Positions 9,259 through 20,446 of a stretch of 64,000 nucleotides of DNA are shown in pieces (position 1 is the stretch's first letter; each line of letters starts with the position of its first letter). Position numbers and translations under genes: made by a program. The notes beneath the pieces were generated by a model. The model did not search any database. It was given only the letters and a program-made list of their open reading frames with translations, and was not told where the DNA came from. The DNA comes from CAVYXK01 sp963772445 (lineage in GTDB: Bacteria; Pseudomonadota; Alphaproteobacteria; Acetobacterales; Acetobacteraceae), in NCBI GenBank assembly GCA_963772445.1, contig CAVYXK010000013.1:806001-870000 (forward strand), in the 5' to 3' direction.

Positions 9259-9381
9259 ATGTTCGAGCTTAACCACAGTCAGATCGACGCCATAAGGTTT
9301 TCGAAGGAGTTATCTGCCGCAGTCGCAGGCAGTGTGGACGATCCCGCGCTAGCATCTATGGCAGGCGAAGGCAAAACGTAG
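9259..9381 (+). CDS. Short ORF directly upstream of herA
   Basis: The 40-residue product begins MFELNHSQIDAIRFSKELSA and stops three bases before the herA ATG. An AGAAGGA ribosome binding site is well placed. HerA genes usually follow a nuclease or SIR2 partner gene. This could be the truncated N-terminus of such a partner, but no catalytic motif is present to say which. The 280 bases before it hold nothing I recognise. Confidence 0.4.
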   Translation: MFELNHSQIDAIRFSKELSAAVAGSVDDPALASMAGEGKT

Positions 9382-9384
9382 ATT

Positions 9385-11036
9385 ATGACTGTGATCATCG
9401 ACGCCCCGCAGGCGATGGAAGAGAGCGCTGCCGTTAAAAGAGATGCTGTCGTCATCGGCCGTGTAGTGTCAACCGCCGGATCACAAATCGTCGCGCTCCT
9501 CAGAGGCGATGTCGGCGATCATGGGGGCGTGCAGATGGGAAGCCTTGTTAGCATCCGCAGCACTCACGCGACCGTCTATGGATTAATTAACGGCATGAAC
9601 ACGAGGATGCCTCTGATGGTGGGCGAGGATGCCGAGCTGAGGCTGGCGGAGATCTGTCTGCTCGGTGAGGTTGCCGACCATGCTGTTGGTGGCAATGCCA
9701 GTTTCCGCCGCGGCATCTCAGTGCTTCCATCGTTGGACGCCCGCGTCTGTGCGGTTGATCACGAAGAGATGGCGGTTATCTATGCTCTCCCCGGCCGACC
9801 AACCGTCTGCATCGGCTCCGTGCATCACGACCCGCGTGTGCCAGCGCGGATCGCTGTTGACGAATTGCTCAGCAAGCACTTCGCGCTCCTGGGGACAACC
9901 GGTTCTGGTAAGTCATGCGGCGTGACCATTGTACTCAAGCGCATTCTCGAACAGAGCCCGGAGGCCCATGTGCTGATGCTCGATCCGCACGGTGAGTATG
10001 GCCACGCGTTCGGACCGCAAGCTGAACTCCTGACAATCGAAAACTTTCGTCTTCCGTACTGGCTGTTCACCTTCGACGAGTTTACCGAAGTTCTCTTTGG
10101 CAAGCAGAAGGTCGAAATGGCCGCCGAGGCAATGTGCCTTCGGGACATCGTGGTCGCCGCGAAGCTGAAGTCGGCTGCGAGAGGCACAGACCCACGCCGT
10201 ATCACAGTCGATAGCCCGGTTCCGTACATGTTCAGCGACCTCGTCGCTCAGTTGGATTGGCGATTGGCCGCCTTAACCGGGGTCATCTGTCTACATACCT
10301 TCGTCTGAAGGAAGCTTTGACGACGCTGCGGACCGACCGACGCTTCGAATTTATGTTCGAAACCGGGATGACCGTCCGCAGTCTCGCTGGGCTACTCGGC
10401 CGGATGTTCCGCGTGCCGGTGGGCGGAAAGCCAATCGCAATATTTGACCTTGGTGGCATTTCATCCGAGGTGTTGAATGTGGTGGTGGGCGTGGTGGCCC
10501 GCCTTGCGTTTGACTTCGCATGCTGGTCCCGGCAGCGGATTCCAGTACTTTTGGTCTGCGACGAGGCACACCGGTTCGCTTCCCAGAGCACCACCGGCGA
10601 CTTCGCGTTGGCGAAGCGGGCACTGTCGCAGATCGCCACCGAAGGCCGGAAATATGGCATCAGCCTCGCTGTCGTCAGCCAGCGACCGTCCGAGCTTGCC
10701 GCGACCATCCTGTCGCAATGCAACACCGTCTTCGCCTTCCGAACATCAAACGAGCGGGATCAGGAAATTTTGCGGGCCGCTATGTCCGATGCGGCGGGGG
10801 CGACCTTCTCGGCACTCCCCTTCCTAGGCAACGCCGAGGCCATCGCGATCAGAGAAGGTGTTCCGGTTCCGATGCGGCTTCGCTTCGCCGAACTGCCCGA
10901 CGGCGAGCAGCCGCAGAGCAGTTCCGCGAGATTCTCCGAGAGATGGAACGACACAGACAGCGCTACGGTCACAGAACTAAATCGCTTGGCCGCCGCATTT
11001 CGGAATCGGGCGGCTGACTTTGCGGGAGAACCTTGA
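9385..11036 (+). pseudogene. herA: HerA-family ATPase (HAS-barrel + FtsK/HerA motor), frameshifted
   Basis: Read through one frameshift near 10250, the product is a roughly 550-residue HerA helicase-translocase. It has an N-terminal HAS barrel (DAVVIGRVVSTAGSQIVALL), a Walker A motif LLGTTGSGKSCG near 9890, a Walker B motif VLLVCDEAHRF near 10555, an arginine-finger/sensor region (TEGRKYGISLAVVSQRPSEL) and a C-terminal HerA tail. HerA forms hexamers and works with NurA-type nucleases or with SIR2/DUF4297-like effectors in phage defence. Both halves are well conserved, so the break looks recent. No intact nuclease partner is visible on either side. Confidence 0.88.
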
Positions 11037-11726
11037 ATTTGTTTTTCTATCGAAGAAATCATATGCTGGACGGGTTGTGATCGGAGCGTCCATGGCGCGC
11101 GACGGTGACGGTCGAAGCGGAACGGTCCGAACAGGAGTATTTCCGGCGAAGCTGGCACGTCCATGGTCCCGGCTCCCTTGGGGCAATCAATGACGGTTCC
11201 TCTGGTCTCTCAGAGCCGCTCGGCGGCTGGTCCCCTCATTAGTCCCCTTAACCGACGGTGCCCGGCGCCAATCCTGCCATCAGCTCGCGCTCGCTTCCCC
11301 CGGCATTGCACCCGATCCCCCGCCAGGCATCGGGACGCGACGCGGCCCAATACTGCGCGTCCCGACCTTGGCTGCCCCCCAGAAGAAAAGCGATCGAGGG
11401 GCGCCAGCCTAAGCCACTTAGAGGCGGTTGCGGCCGCGCCGCGGACCGCTTTCTAGTAAGCCCCGAACCCGCTGCCCCCAGTTGCAGCGCTGCTGATCCT
11501 AGTGGGTGTGCTCTACGCTCTGGTTGCCTTGGCGATTTGGGCAGCATGGCGCGCTTGGCGGTTGCTGTAGAGCGGCGAGCGTGACGACGCTGCCGGCAGC
11601 GCCCCCGCCGAAGCGGAACCGGTGTTCGCAAAGGCACCCCGAAAGCCTTTGAAAAACGTTGGATTTCCAAAGGACGGATCGACACAATGGAAATTGGCGC
11701 GAGATGACGGGCATGAAATTGCGGTG
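11037..11726. other. No recognisable gene
   Basis: About 690 bases between herA and the cysteine-synthase-like fragment. No reading frame has recognisable similarity, and no repeat or hairpin stands out. Confidence 0.4.
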
Positions 11727-11894
11727 GTAAAGGAAGAGCGAACGGGCGAGGCGGTGCTTCAGACTGCCGCTTGGATGGGTTGTCTCGTCTTTGAAGACGA
11801 GATCTACGCGACCGGGCAACGGCAACGGTACGAGGTGGGTGTCAGCGGAACGAACGAAATCGGCCTCGATGCGGGCAATTGCGAGGTCGGACCA
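11727..11894 (-). pseudogene. PLP-dependent cysteine synthase-like fragment
   Basis: About 55 residues read AIARIEADFVRSADTHLVPL and then FKDETTHPSGSLKHRLARS. This is the N-terminal region of the cysteine synthase/cystathionine beta-synthase fold, with the PLP lysine in the TGSLKHR-type motif. Similarity stops abruptly after LFLY, and there is no further domain. It is a short gene scrap left in the island's distal part. Confidence 0.65.
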
Positions 11895-11963
11895 GGAACG
11901 CGGCACGGCGTGCCTCCGGGCGGCGCGAAACCACGCCGATAGCACTGACTGTCATCGCCCTGG

Positions 11964-12518
11964 CTACCTTCGACGCCGGCAGCCGCCGCGAAGGTCCGTG
12001 CTATGCGCGCATTGCGCCCGATCAAACTGCGGTTTCAGGATCGAAAAGCGGCCTATTCCGCTACTTCCGCGCTCTCTCCGGTCGCCTTGCCGGGCGATTT
12101 GTCCGGCCGATCGGCCCTTAGCGCGGCGAGAATTGGCCTCACGCTGCCGCAGGGCGGCGATCACGATTAGCGCCTTGCGCAGCCCTTCGCGTGTTGTGCG
12201 CAGCTCGCGCTCCGCCCTCATCCGTGCCGCGCGCTCGGCGTCGCAATATTCCGGTGTGTCGCGCTCGCTCGCGCCGGGCTCGCGATTGCTTTTTCCGGGG
12301 GCAGCACAGGGTCGGGTCGCCGACGCTCCTGCTGCGCTGCGTCCCGATGCCTGGCGCGCCTTTACGTGGCCCCAAAGGATGATCCGTATGGCGCGAGTGC
12401 GGCTGTGGCCGGGTCCAGTCGCAGGCGGGAGATGGAAGCGTGAGCCGGTGGCGAACGCTGCACGTTGGGCGCTGATGTGTTGCCCAATGTGTAGCCCAAG
12501 TAGAAGAAGCCGATCCAA
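11964..12518 (-). CDS. Possible helical protein, uncertain
   Basis: The central part of this leftward frame reads like a charged coiled coil (DAERAARMRAERELRTTREG...). The ends are Arg/Pro/Gly-rich and could be out-of-frame text. No family is recognised and the opposite strand is also open. It is listed only because the helix pattern is regular. Confidence 0.2.
   Translation of the reverse strand: MDRLLLLGLHIGQHISAQRAAFATGSRFHLPPATGPGHSRTRAIRIILWGHVKARQASGRSAAGASATRPCAAPGKSNREPGASERDTPEYCDAERAARMRAERELRTTREGLRKALIVIAALRQREANSRRAKGRSAGQIARQGDRRERGSSGIGRFSILKPQFDRAQCAHSTDLRGGCRRRR
12489..12500 (+). repeat. Arm-type direct repeat at distal end of island
   Basis: This exactly repeats the 12 bases at 3679-3690 and is preceded by the related GTTGCCCAAT. 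Its position 8.8 kb away, just before the conserved cox operon, suggests that it marks the other end of the integrated element. Confidence 0.5.
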
Positions 12519-12544
12519 ATATATGCTAAATCACTAGGTTGCAT

Positions 12545-12612
12545 GGTATAGCTCGCGGAGCGGCAAGGACTCGAACTCTGGATCAACGTTGTTCCGCTTG
12601 GCCACTCCACAC
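12545..12612 (-). other. tRNA-3'-end-like remnant, candidate att site
   Basis: On the minus strand the text contains a T-loop-like GAGTTCGAGTCC followed by an acceptor-like CCGCTCCGC. The stems do not pair well, so it is not a functional tRNA. The 11 bases GCGGAGCGGCA at 12555-12565 also occur at 3545-3555, upstream of the integrase. That would fit an att core duplicated by integration, but 11 bases in GC-rich DNA can match by chance. Confidence 0.2.
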
Positions 12613-12742
12613 CAACGCCGAACCAAGCCCCTGCGATCGCCGCCCACCGCCTTGACCGGCCGCTCGCCGTCCGCTCATTCTCCGCCCACGCCACCGGCCG
12701 CTGAGCGGACCGGTCACAACGCGCAAGACGAAGGGGGATGCG

Positions 12743-13241
<499 letters not shown>

Positions 13242-13263
13242 CCGAACAAGGGGGGAGCGCAGC

Positions 13264-15657
13264 ATGGCTTACGAGGGGATCGGTGCCGCCGTTCGCCGCA
13301 AGGAGGATGCGCGGTTCCTGAGCGGTCGCGGCAACTATACCGACGACATCAACCGCCCCGGCCAGCTCTACGCCTACATCCGCCGCTCGGACCGGCCGCA
13401 CGCGCAGACTCGGCCGGCATCGACACGGCGGCGGCGAAGGCCTCGCCCGGCGTGGTTGCGGTGTTCACCGGCGCCGACATGGCAGGCCGACAATGTCGGC
13501 GGCCTGCCCTGCGGCTGGCAGATCCACAACAAGGACGGCTCGCCGATGGCCGAGCCGCCGCACCCGGTGCTGGCCGTCGGCAAGGTGCGCCATGTCGGCG
13601 ACCCGATTGCGGTGGTGATCGCGGAGACCAAGCAGCAGGCCAAGGACGCCGCCGAGACGCTGGAGATCGACCTTACGGACCTGCCCGCGGCGGCCACGCT
13701 GCGCGAGGCGCTGGCAGCCGGCGCCGCTGCCCGTTCACGACGGCGCGCCCGGCAATCTCTGCTACGACTGGCAGATCGGCGACAAGGCGGCGGTCGATGC
13801 CGCCTTCGCCAAGGCCGCCAGAAGTCGTGAAGCTCGAGCTCACCAACAACCGGCTGATCCCGAACGCGATGGAGCCGCGCGCCGCGATCGGCGATTTCGA
13901 CCCCGCCTCCGGCGACTACACGCTCTACACCACCAGCCAGAACCCGCACGTGATCCGGCTGCTGATGGGCGCCTTCGTGCTGCACATCCCGGAGAACCAG
14001 CTGCGCGTGGTCGCGCCCGATGTGGGCGGCGGCTTCGGCTCAAAGATCTACCACTATGCCGAGGAAGCCATCGTCACCTGGGCCGCCGGCAAGCTCCGCC
14101 GGCCGGTGAAATGGACCGCCGAGCGCACCGAGAGCTTCATGTCCGACGCGCACGGCCGCGATCACGAGACCACCGCCGAGATGGCGCTCGACGCCGACGG
14201 CAATTTCCTCGGCGCTGCGCGTCTCCACGCTCGCCAATATGGGCGGCTATCTGTCCACCTTCGCGACCTTGCATCCCGACCTACGCTGTACGCGCACGCT
14301 GCTTGCCGGCGTGTACAAAACGCCGGCGGTCTACTGCGAGGTGAAGGCGGTGTTCACCAACACCGTGCCGGTCGATGCCTATCGCGGCGCCGGACGGCCC
14401 GAGGCGACCTTCCTGCTGGAACGCCTGGTCGATGTGATTGCGCACGACACCGGGATGGACCAGCGTCGAACTGCGGCGGCAGAACTTCATTCCGTCGAAC
14501 GCCTTCCCGTATCAGACCCCGGTCGCGCTGCAATACGACAGCGGCGACTACCAGGCGACGCTGAATACGGCGCTGAAGGCGGCCGATTACGCCGGGTTCG
14601 AGGCGCGGCGCAAGGCAGCCACCGCCCGCGGCAAGCTGCGCGGCATCGGCATTTCGACCTATATCGAGGCATGCGGCATCGCGCCCTCGCGGTCGCCGGG
14701 GTCGCTGGGCGCGCGAGCGGGCCTTTACGAGTGCGCCAATGTCCGCGTCCACCCGACCGGCAGCGTCACCGTTTTCACCGGCACGCACAGCCACGGCCAG
14801 GGCCACGAAACGACCTTCGCCCAGCTTGTGCACGAGCAGCTCGGCGTGCCGCTCGACCAGATCGAAGTGGTGCATGGCGATACCGCCAAGATCCCATTCG
14901 GCATGGGCACCTATGGCAGCCGCAGCCTCGCGGTCGGCGGCAGCGCCATGGTGAAGGCGATGGACAAGATCGTCGCCAAGGGCAAGAAGATCGCCGCCCA
15001 CCTGATGGAAGCCTCGGTCGAGGACATCGAGTTCAAGGACGGTAAGTTCACCGTCGCCGGCACCGACCGGTCGAAGACGCTGACCGACATCTCGCTCGCG
15101 GCTTATGTCCCGCACAACTACCCGATCGAGGAACTGGAACCCGGCCTCGAGGAAACCGCGTTCTACGATCCCGAAGAACTTCACCTTCCCGGCCGGCTGC
15201 CACGTGACCGAGGTCGAGATCGACCGCGACACCGGCGAGGTCGAGGTGGTGAACTTCGTCGCTGTCGATGATGTGGGCCGAGTGATCAACCCGATGATCG
15301 TCGAAGGCCAGGTGCAGGGCGGCGTGGCCCAGGGCATCGGCCAGGCGTTGCTGGAGCACGCCGTTTACGACGAGTCGGGGCAACTGCGTCAGCGGCTCGA
15401 TGATGGACTACACGATGCCGCGGGCCGACAACGTCCCCAACATCAAGGTTGCCACAGAAACCACACTGTGCACGCACAACCCGCTGGGCGTGAAGGGCTG
15501 CGGCGAAGTCGGCGCGATCGGCAGCCCGCCGGCAGTCATCAACGCCGTCATCGACGCGCTGCGCGACTATGGCGTGCGGCACCTCGACATGCCCGCCACG
15601 CCGCAGAAGCTCTGGTCCATCATCCAGGCCGCCCAGCCGAAGATGGCGGCGGAATAG
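13264..15657 (+). pseudogene. coxL: Form II CoxL-type molybdopterin large subunit, multiply frameshifted
   Basis: The whole of a roughly 790-residue large subunit can be read by moving between frames: N-terminus GIGAAVRRKEDARFLSGRG, the GGFGSK motif near 14025, the active-site loop AYRGAGRPEA near 14375-14404, GQGHETTFAQ near 14800, and the C-terminal GVKGCGEVGAIGSPP. The loop AYRGAGR is the form II signature; true CO dehydrogenases have AYRCSFR. The substrate is therefore probably not CO but a purine, aldehyde or other heterocycle. At least six frameshifts (about 13400, 13735, 13825, 14215, 14460, 15175 and 15390) make it non-functional unless they are sequence errors. Confidence 0.9.
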
Positions 15658-15676
15658 GCCATAGGGGGATACCACG

Positions 15677-16471
15677 ATGTACGATTTCGCGTATCAGAAG
15701 CCCGCGAGCGTCGACGCAGCGGTCAAGCTGCTGGGCGCCGATCCCGAGGCCAAGGCGCTGGCCGGCGGCATGACGCTGATCCCGGTGCTCAAGCAGCGGC
15801 TGAACCGGCCCTCCACGATCGTCGATCTGGCGAAGACCGGGCTGGTCGGCATCACCGTCGGCGCCGACGCCGTCACTATCGGCGCCATGACGACCCATGC
15901 GGCGGTTGCGCATTCGGCCGAGCTGCGGGCGAAGATCCCAGGGCTGGCGGACCTCGCCTCGTGGATCGGCGACGAGCAGGTGCGCCATCGCGGCACCATC
16001 GGCGGCAGCCTGGCGAACAACGATCCGTCGGCTTGTTATCCGGCCGCGGCGCTTGCCCTGAACGCGACGATCAAGACTAACAAGCGCGAGATCAAGGCTG
16101 ACGATTTCTTCAAGGGCATGTTCGCCACCGCGCTGGAGCAGGACGAGCTGATCACCTCGGTGAGCTTCCCGGTGCCGCAGAAATCGGCCTACGAGAAGTT
16201 CCGCAACCCGGCCTCGCGCTACGCGATCGTCGGCGTGTTCGTGGCCCGTTTCCCCAGCGGCGTGCGTCTTGCGATAACCGGCGCCGGACAGAACGGCGTG
16301 TTCCGTCACCGCGAGATGGAGCAGGCGCTGTCGTCGAATTTCTCACCCGATGCGATCGCGAAGATCACCACCCCGGCGAGCGGACTGAACAGCGACATCC
16401 ACGCCAGCTCCGAATATCGCGCCCACCTTATCGGCGTCATGGCACGCCGCGCCGTCGCCAAAGCTGCGTGA
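15677..16471 (+). CDS. coxM: FAD-binding medium subunit of Cox-type molybdenum hydroxylase
   Basis: An intact 264-residue FAD_binding_5 plus CO_deh_flav_C protein. The two FAD-contacting motifs are AGGMTLIPVLKQR near residue 31 and TIGGSLANNDPSA near residue 111. It should accept electrons from CoxS and pass them to the respiratory chain or oxygen. It lies 19 bases after coxL with a GGGGG ribosome binding site. It is the only undamaged gene of the operon, so it has probably outlived its partners or is still recently functional. Confidence 0.93.
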   Translation: MYDFAYQKPASVDAAVKLLGADPEAKALAGGMTLIPVLKQRLNRPSTIVDLAKTGLVGITVGADAVTIGAMTTHAAVAHSAELRAKIPGLADLASWIGDEQVRHRGTIGGSLANNDPSACYPAAALALNATIKTNKREIKADDFFKGMFATALEQDELITSVSFPVPQKSAYEKFRNPASRYAIVGVFVARFPSGVRLAITGAGQNGVFRHREMEQALSSNFSPDAIAKITTPASGLNSDIHASSEYRAHLIGVMARRAVAKAA

Positions 16472-16785
16472 GCCGTCGAACCCGCTACCTTCTTCGCCTC
16501 TCCCGTTTTGCGGGAGAGGCCGGATCGCGCAGCGATCCGGGTGAGGGTGCCGCCGCCACGAGCTTCTTCGCCGCGTTCGGCCACAACGGCGGTCCCCCTC
16601 TCGACCCCGACGAAGACCCGGGCATCCTCTCCTGGCGCCATTGGTGCTGGAAGCGCGCCCACAAGCGCGCCTGGAAGACCCCGCCGCGGGAGATCGCTCT
16701 TCGGCGCCTTGCACGCGCCGAGAGTCTGGGCATCACCTATCACGCCTTCACGCTCGAGATCTTGGAGCGCGGCATCTATCTCTAG
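16468..16785 (+). CDS. Small conserved hypothetical protein
   Basis: A 105-residue soluble protein that overlaps the coxM stop by four bases. The conserved-looking core is FGHNGGPPLDPDEDPG, then WRHWCWKRAHKRAWKTPPRE and ALRRLARAESLGITY. I recall similar small proteins in Acetobacteraceae but know no function. The first 30 residues are encoded by a hairpin repeat (16496-16540), so the true start may be inside the frame after the repeat. Confidence 0.6.
   Translation: MSRRTRYLLRLSRFAGEAGSRSDPGEGAAATSFFAAFGHNGGPPLDPDEDPGILSWRHWCWKRAHKRAWKTPPREIALRRLARAESLGITYHAFTLEILERGIYL
16496..16540. repeat. Twin-hairpin intergenic repeat
   Basis: A perfect 10-bp stem (GCCTCTCCCG, loop TTTTG) sits directly beside a perfect 9-bp stem (CCGGATCGC, loop GCA). 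Two adjacent palindromes at an operon end look like a REP-type element. Here they lie within the apparent coding start of the next gene. They may also attenuate transcription downstream of coxM. Confidence 0.65.
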
Positions 16786-16803
16786 CAACGCACAGCCGGA
16801 CGC

Positions 16804-18001
16804 ATGCCCAACCACGTTGTCGTCATAGGCGCCGGCATCATCGGCGCCGCCAGCGCGGCAGAACTGCTGCGCGACGGCCATCGAGTCACCATCCTCGAGC
16901 CCGGCCGTCCCGGCGGCGAGCAGGCCGCCAGCTACGGCAACGGCTGCTGGCTCAGCCCGAGCTCGGTGGTGCCGCTGTCGCTTCCCGGCATCTGGCGCAA
17001 TGTCCCGGGCTGGCTCGCGGATCCACTCGGACCGCTGACCATACGCTGGCATTATCTGCCCCGTCTTACACCGTGGCTTGTGCAATTCCTTCGCGCCGGA
17101 GCGACCGAGGCGCGCGTCGCCACGACTGCGCGTGCGTTGCGCCCGTTACTGGCAGACGCCCCCGAGCGGCATCGACGCCTGGCCGACGAAGCCGGTGTCG
17201 GATCGTTGATCCAACGCCACGGCCAACTCTACGTCTTCCCCGACCGCGCCGCCTTCGAAGCCGAGGCGTTGGCTTGGCGCCTGCGCCGCGAGAACGGCGT
17301 GCAGTGGATCGAGCTCTCCGAGGACGAGCTGCGCCAGCGTGAACCGGCCCTCGATCGTCGCTACAGGCGTGTTCGTCGAGGATGGCGGCCATTGCCTCGA
17401 TCCCGGCGCGTATGTCGCGGCGGTGGTCGAAGCGGCATGCGCGCGCGGCGCCGAGCTGAGGCAGGTTCGCGCGGTCGGCTTCCGCATCGAGGACCGGAGG
17501 CTGCGGGCGGTTCGCACCGACGGCGGGGAGATCGCCTGCGACCGGGCGGTGATCGCTGCCGGTGCGCGATCCCGTGCGCTGGCAGCCGCCGCGGGCGACC
17601 GCGTGCCGCTGGAGACGGAGCGGGGCTACCACGCCGTGATCGAGCATCCCGAAAGCGGGCCACGCCACCCGGTCATGCCGAGCGACGGCAAGATGTCGGT
17701 CACCATGACCGCACAAGGGCTGCGCATCGCCGGACAGGTGGAGCTGGCCGGCCTGGAAGCGGCGCCGAACTGGCGGCGGGCAGAGATTCTGCGCGACTTC
17801 GCCCTGCGGATGTGGCCGGGCCTGCCGCGTGATTTGCCGGCGGAGCGGGTGAAGCTCTGGATGGGCCATCGTCCATCGACCCCGGATGGGCTGCCCTGCA
17901 TCGGCCCGGCCTCGGGCTGTCCCGACGTGGTGCATGCATACGGACACGGACATATCGGCCTCGCCGCCGGTGCGCTCACCGGTCGCCTGGCCGACCATTG
18001 A
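16804..18001 (+). pseudogene. FAD-dependent amine/D-amino-acid oxidoreductase (DadA-like), frameshifted
   Basis: Joined across a frameshift at about 17345, the protein is a roughly 399-residue DAO-fold enzyme. It has an N-terminal FAD motif VVVIGAGIIGAASAAELLRDG, the middle WLVQFLRAG...HGQLYVFPD region, and a C-terminal WMGHRPSTPDGLPCIGP followed by YGHGHIGL, both typical of DadA and related deaminating dehydrogenases. It would oxidise a D-amino acid or secondary amine and feed electrons to quinone. It lies on the same strand as the cox genes. Only a single base change of frame separates it from a working copy. Confidence 0.85.
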
Positions 18002-18967
18002 CCCCCGCCCTTATTCTGTGCGACGCTTCTATTAATGGTACGAATTCTTGTGGAGTCGTTGCGGGCGCAACATGGAAGTCTCCGCGGCAATCCCTCTCTA
18101 CAATGGAGCGCGTTACCTGGCCGACGCGATTGAGGCGATTCTCGCGCAAAGCAAGCCGGCTGCCGAAGTCATCCTCGTCGACGATTGCTCCACGGACGAA
18201 AGTCGCCGCATCGCCGAAAGCTACCATGACAAGGTCACTGTCCTTTCAACGGGCAAAAACAGCGGTGTGCAGATCGCACGCAACCTTGGGATTGCGCACG
18301 CCCGTACCGACTGGGTCGCTCTTTGCGATCAGGATGACATGTGGTCCCCAGTTTATCTCGAGAAACTGTCGGAATTGTTAGACAGCGAACCGGGTATTGA
18401 GTTTGCCTTCTGCGATTTTAGGACGCTTCGGTATGGGGAGCTGGCTGCCGCAACGAAGTTCGATCAGGCGCCTGCAGGCTATTGGGAATCAGCGGGGCGC
18501 CGGGTCGTGTCGCACGGATGGGTGTTCGACAAGAGCTTCGCCGGCCAGACATTTTTGTGGTATCCGATGTTCCCGTCTGCCAGCTCGTTCAGCAAGCGCC
18601 TCATCGACAAGGTGGGGGGGTTCAATCCCGCCATGAACGGGAGCCGGCCCGAGGACGGGGAATTCGTGCTTCGTTGCCTCTACCGCGCCAAGGTCGGTGT
18701 GTTGCCGGAACCTCTAGTGACGATCAGACGGCATGAAACGAACTTCAGTCGCGATGATCTTCTGACTCTGATCGATGAGGTGAGGGCGCTCAAATGGATC
18801 AGGGAAAATCACGAAGAAGCGCGCCAGTACATTGACATCATTGATAGCGAGATCCGTCGGCGGCGGATTAATGCCGTCCATGGTGCCTTCGCAGCCCAGC
18901 GACATGACCTTCTGCGGGCGCTGATGAGCGAGGTCGCGCCAGAGGACCGGACAGCGAGCTTGCGAAT

Positions 18968-20311
18968 TAAGGGCGTGCCGAGCAATAAACGAATCGGGCT
19001 GCCCGCAAGAACGCAGGAATAGAATCGCAATTTCGCTAGGCACGACGCGGCGCCCCGAGACAATCCTGAGCGAGTGATCGACGTTGACGACATCCGGCAA
19101 CGCTGGCGGCAGGCGGCGAAATTTCTCGACGAACGTCGCCGACGGCTGTTCGCCGCCAACGAGGCCATGGCGCAAGGCTACGGCGGGGTCACGGCAACGG
19201 CGGCGGCGACTGGCTTGGCGCGCAGCACGATCAATCGCGGCATCCGCGAGCTGCAATCGGCAAGCAACGATATCGGCAACCGGGTGCGCCGTCCTGGCGG
19301 CGGTCGCAAGAGCGCGGTGGCGCATCAGCCAGGCTTGCCGACGGCGCTGGAGGCGTTGATCGAAGACGCCATCCGGGGGGACCCCTCTTCGCCGCTGCGC
19401 TGGGTCAGCCGGAGCCTGCGTCACCTCGTCAAGGCGTTGGCCGAGCAAGGGTTCGAGGCCAGTCAGCGGGTGGTGGCGAACCTGCTACGTGAGTTGAAAT
19501 ATAGCTGTCAGGCCAACCGCAAGACCCGCGAGGGGGCCAGCCATGCGGACCGCGACGCGCAGTTCGCGCACATCAATGCGACGGTGACGGCAGCGCTCGC
19601 GGCCGGTGAGCCGGCGATCTCCGTCGATACGAAGAAGAAGGAACTGGTCGGCGATTTCAAGAACGCCGGCCGGGAGTTGCGTCGCCAGGGGGAACCCGAG
19701 ACGGTTCGCGTGCACGACTTCGAACTGCCGGAACTCGGCAAGGTCGCCCCCTATGGCGTCTACGATATCGCCGCCAACCATGGTTGGGTCAGCGTCGGCA
19801 TCGACGCCGATACCGGGGCCTTCGCTGTCGAGAGCATCCGGCGCTGGTGGCAGAAGCTGGGTCAGGCGCGCTATCCCAACGCCAGCCGTCTGGTGATCAC
19901 GGCGGACTGCGGTGGCAGCAACGGCTCGCGGGTGAAGCTCTGGAAACGCGAGCTGCAACGCTTCGCCAACGAGACCGGCCTGAGAATAACAGTGACCCAC
20001 CTGCCGCCCGGCACCAGCAAGTGGAACAAGATCGAGCACCGTCTGTTCGCCTTCATCACCCAGAACTGGCGCGGCAAGCCACTGGTCAGCCACCTGGTGA
20101 TTGTGCAGCTCATCGGAGCCACGACGACCGAGACCGGCCTTCAGGTGTGCTGCGAGATCGACGCCAATCTCTACCCCCGCGGCATCAAGGTCAGCGAGCA
20201 GGAGATGCTGGCGATCAACATCTCCCGCGACGATTTTCACGGTGAATGGAACTATTCCATATCACCTAATCAACAACCCCCTTGACGCGGTTATTTCTCG
20301 GCAGGCCCTAA
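18968..20311 (+). mobile_element. ISAzo13-family insertion sequence
   Basis: The element contains one transposase gene and is bounded by imperfect terminal inverted repeats. The left end reads TAAGGGCGTGCCGAGCAATA (from 18969); the right end, reverse-complemented, reads TTAGGGCCTGCCGAGAAATA (ending 20311). A clear target duplication is not visible. The insertion splits the GT2 gene, and both gene parts remain recognisable, so the event is recent relative to the other decay here. Confidence 0.85.
19074..20285 (+). CDS. ISAzo13-family transposase
   Basis: An intact product of about 403 residues with a GTG start. The N-terminal helix-turn-helix region reads GVTATAAATGLARSTINRGI. The DDE catalytic core has ISVDTKKKELVGDF (first Asp), ITADCGGSNGSRVKLW (second Asp) and LPPGTSKWNKIEHRLF (Glu), all signatures of the ISAzo13 family. 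The terminal inverted repeats lie about 100 bases before and 25 bases after the gene. Confidence 0.93.
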   Translation: MIDVDDIRQRWRQAAKFLDERRRRLFAANEAMAQGYGGVTATAAATGLARSTINRGIRELQSASNDIGNRVRRPGGGRKSAVAHQPGLPTALEALIEDAIRGDPSSPLRWVSRSLRHLVKALAEQGFEASQRVVANLLRELKYSCQANRKTREGASHADRDAQFAHINATVTAALAAGEPAISVDTKKKELVGDFKNAGRELRRQGEPETVRVHDFELPELGKVAPYGVYDIAANHGWVSVGIDADTGAFAVESIRRWWQKLGQARYPNASRLVITADCGGSNGSRVKLWKRELQRFANETGLRITVTHLPPGTSKWNKIEHRLFAFITQNWRGKPLVSHLVIVQLIGATTTETGLQVCCEIDANLYPRGIKVSEQEMLAINISRDDFHGEWNYSISPNQQPP

Positions 20312-20446
20312 GTCTCTGATTGCCTCTCTGCCAGGAAGCATCGGGATAGCTTTGAATAGTCTCCTGCAACGCCTCTCAGCGGGCGCGGAGTTGCTGGGCA
20401 CGAGGGCGCGGCCCACGGGTGGGACTGCCGTTTCCCGCGGAGGCTG

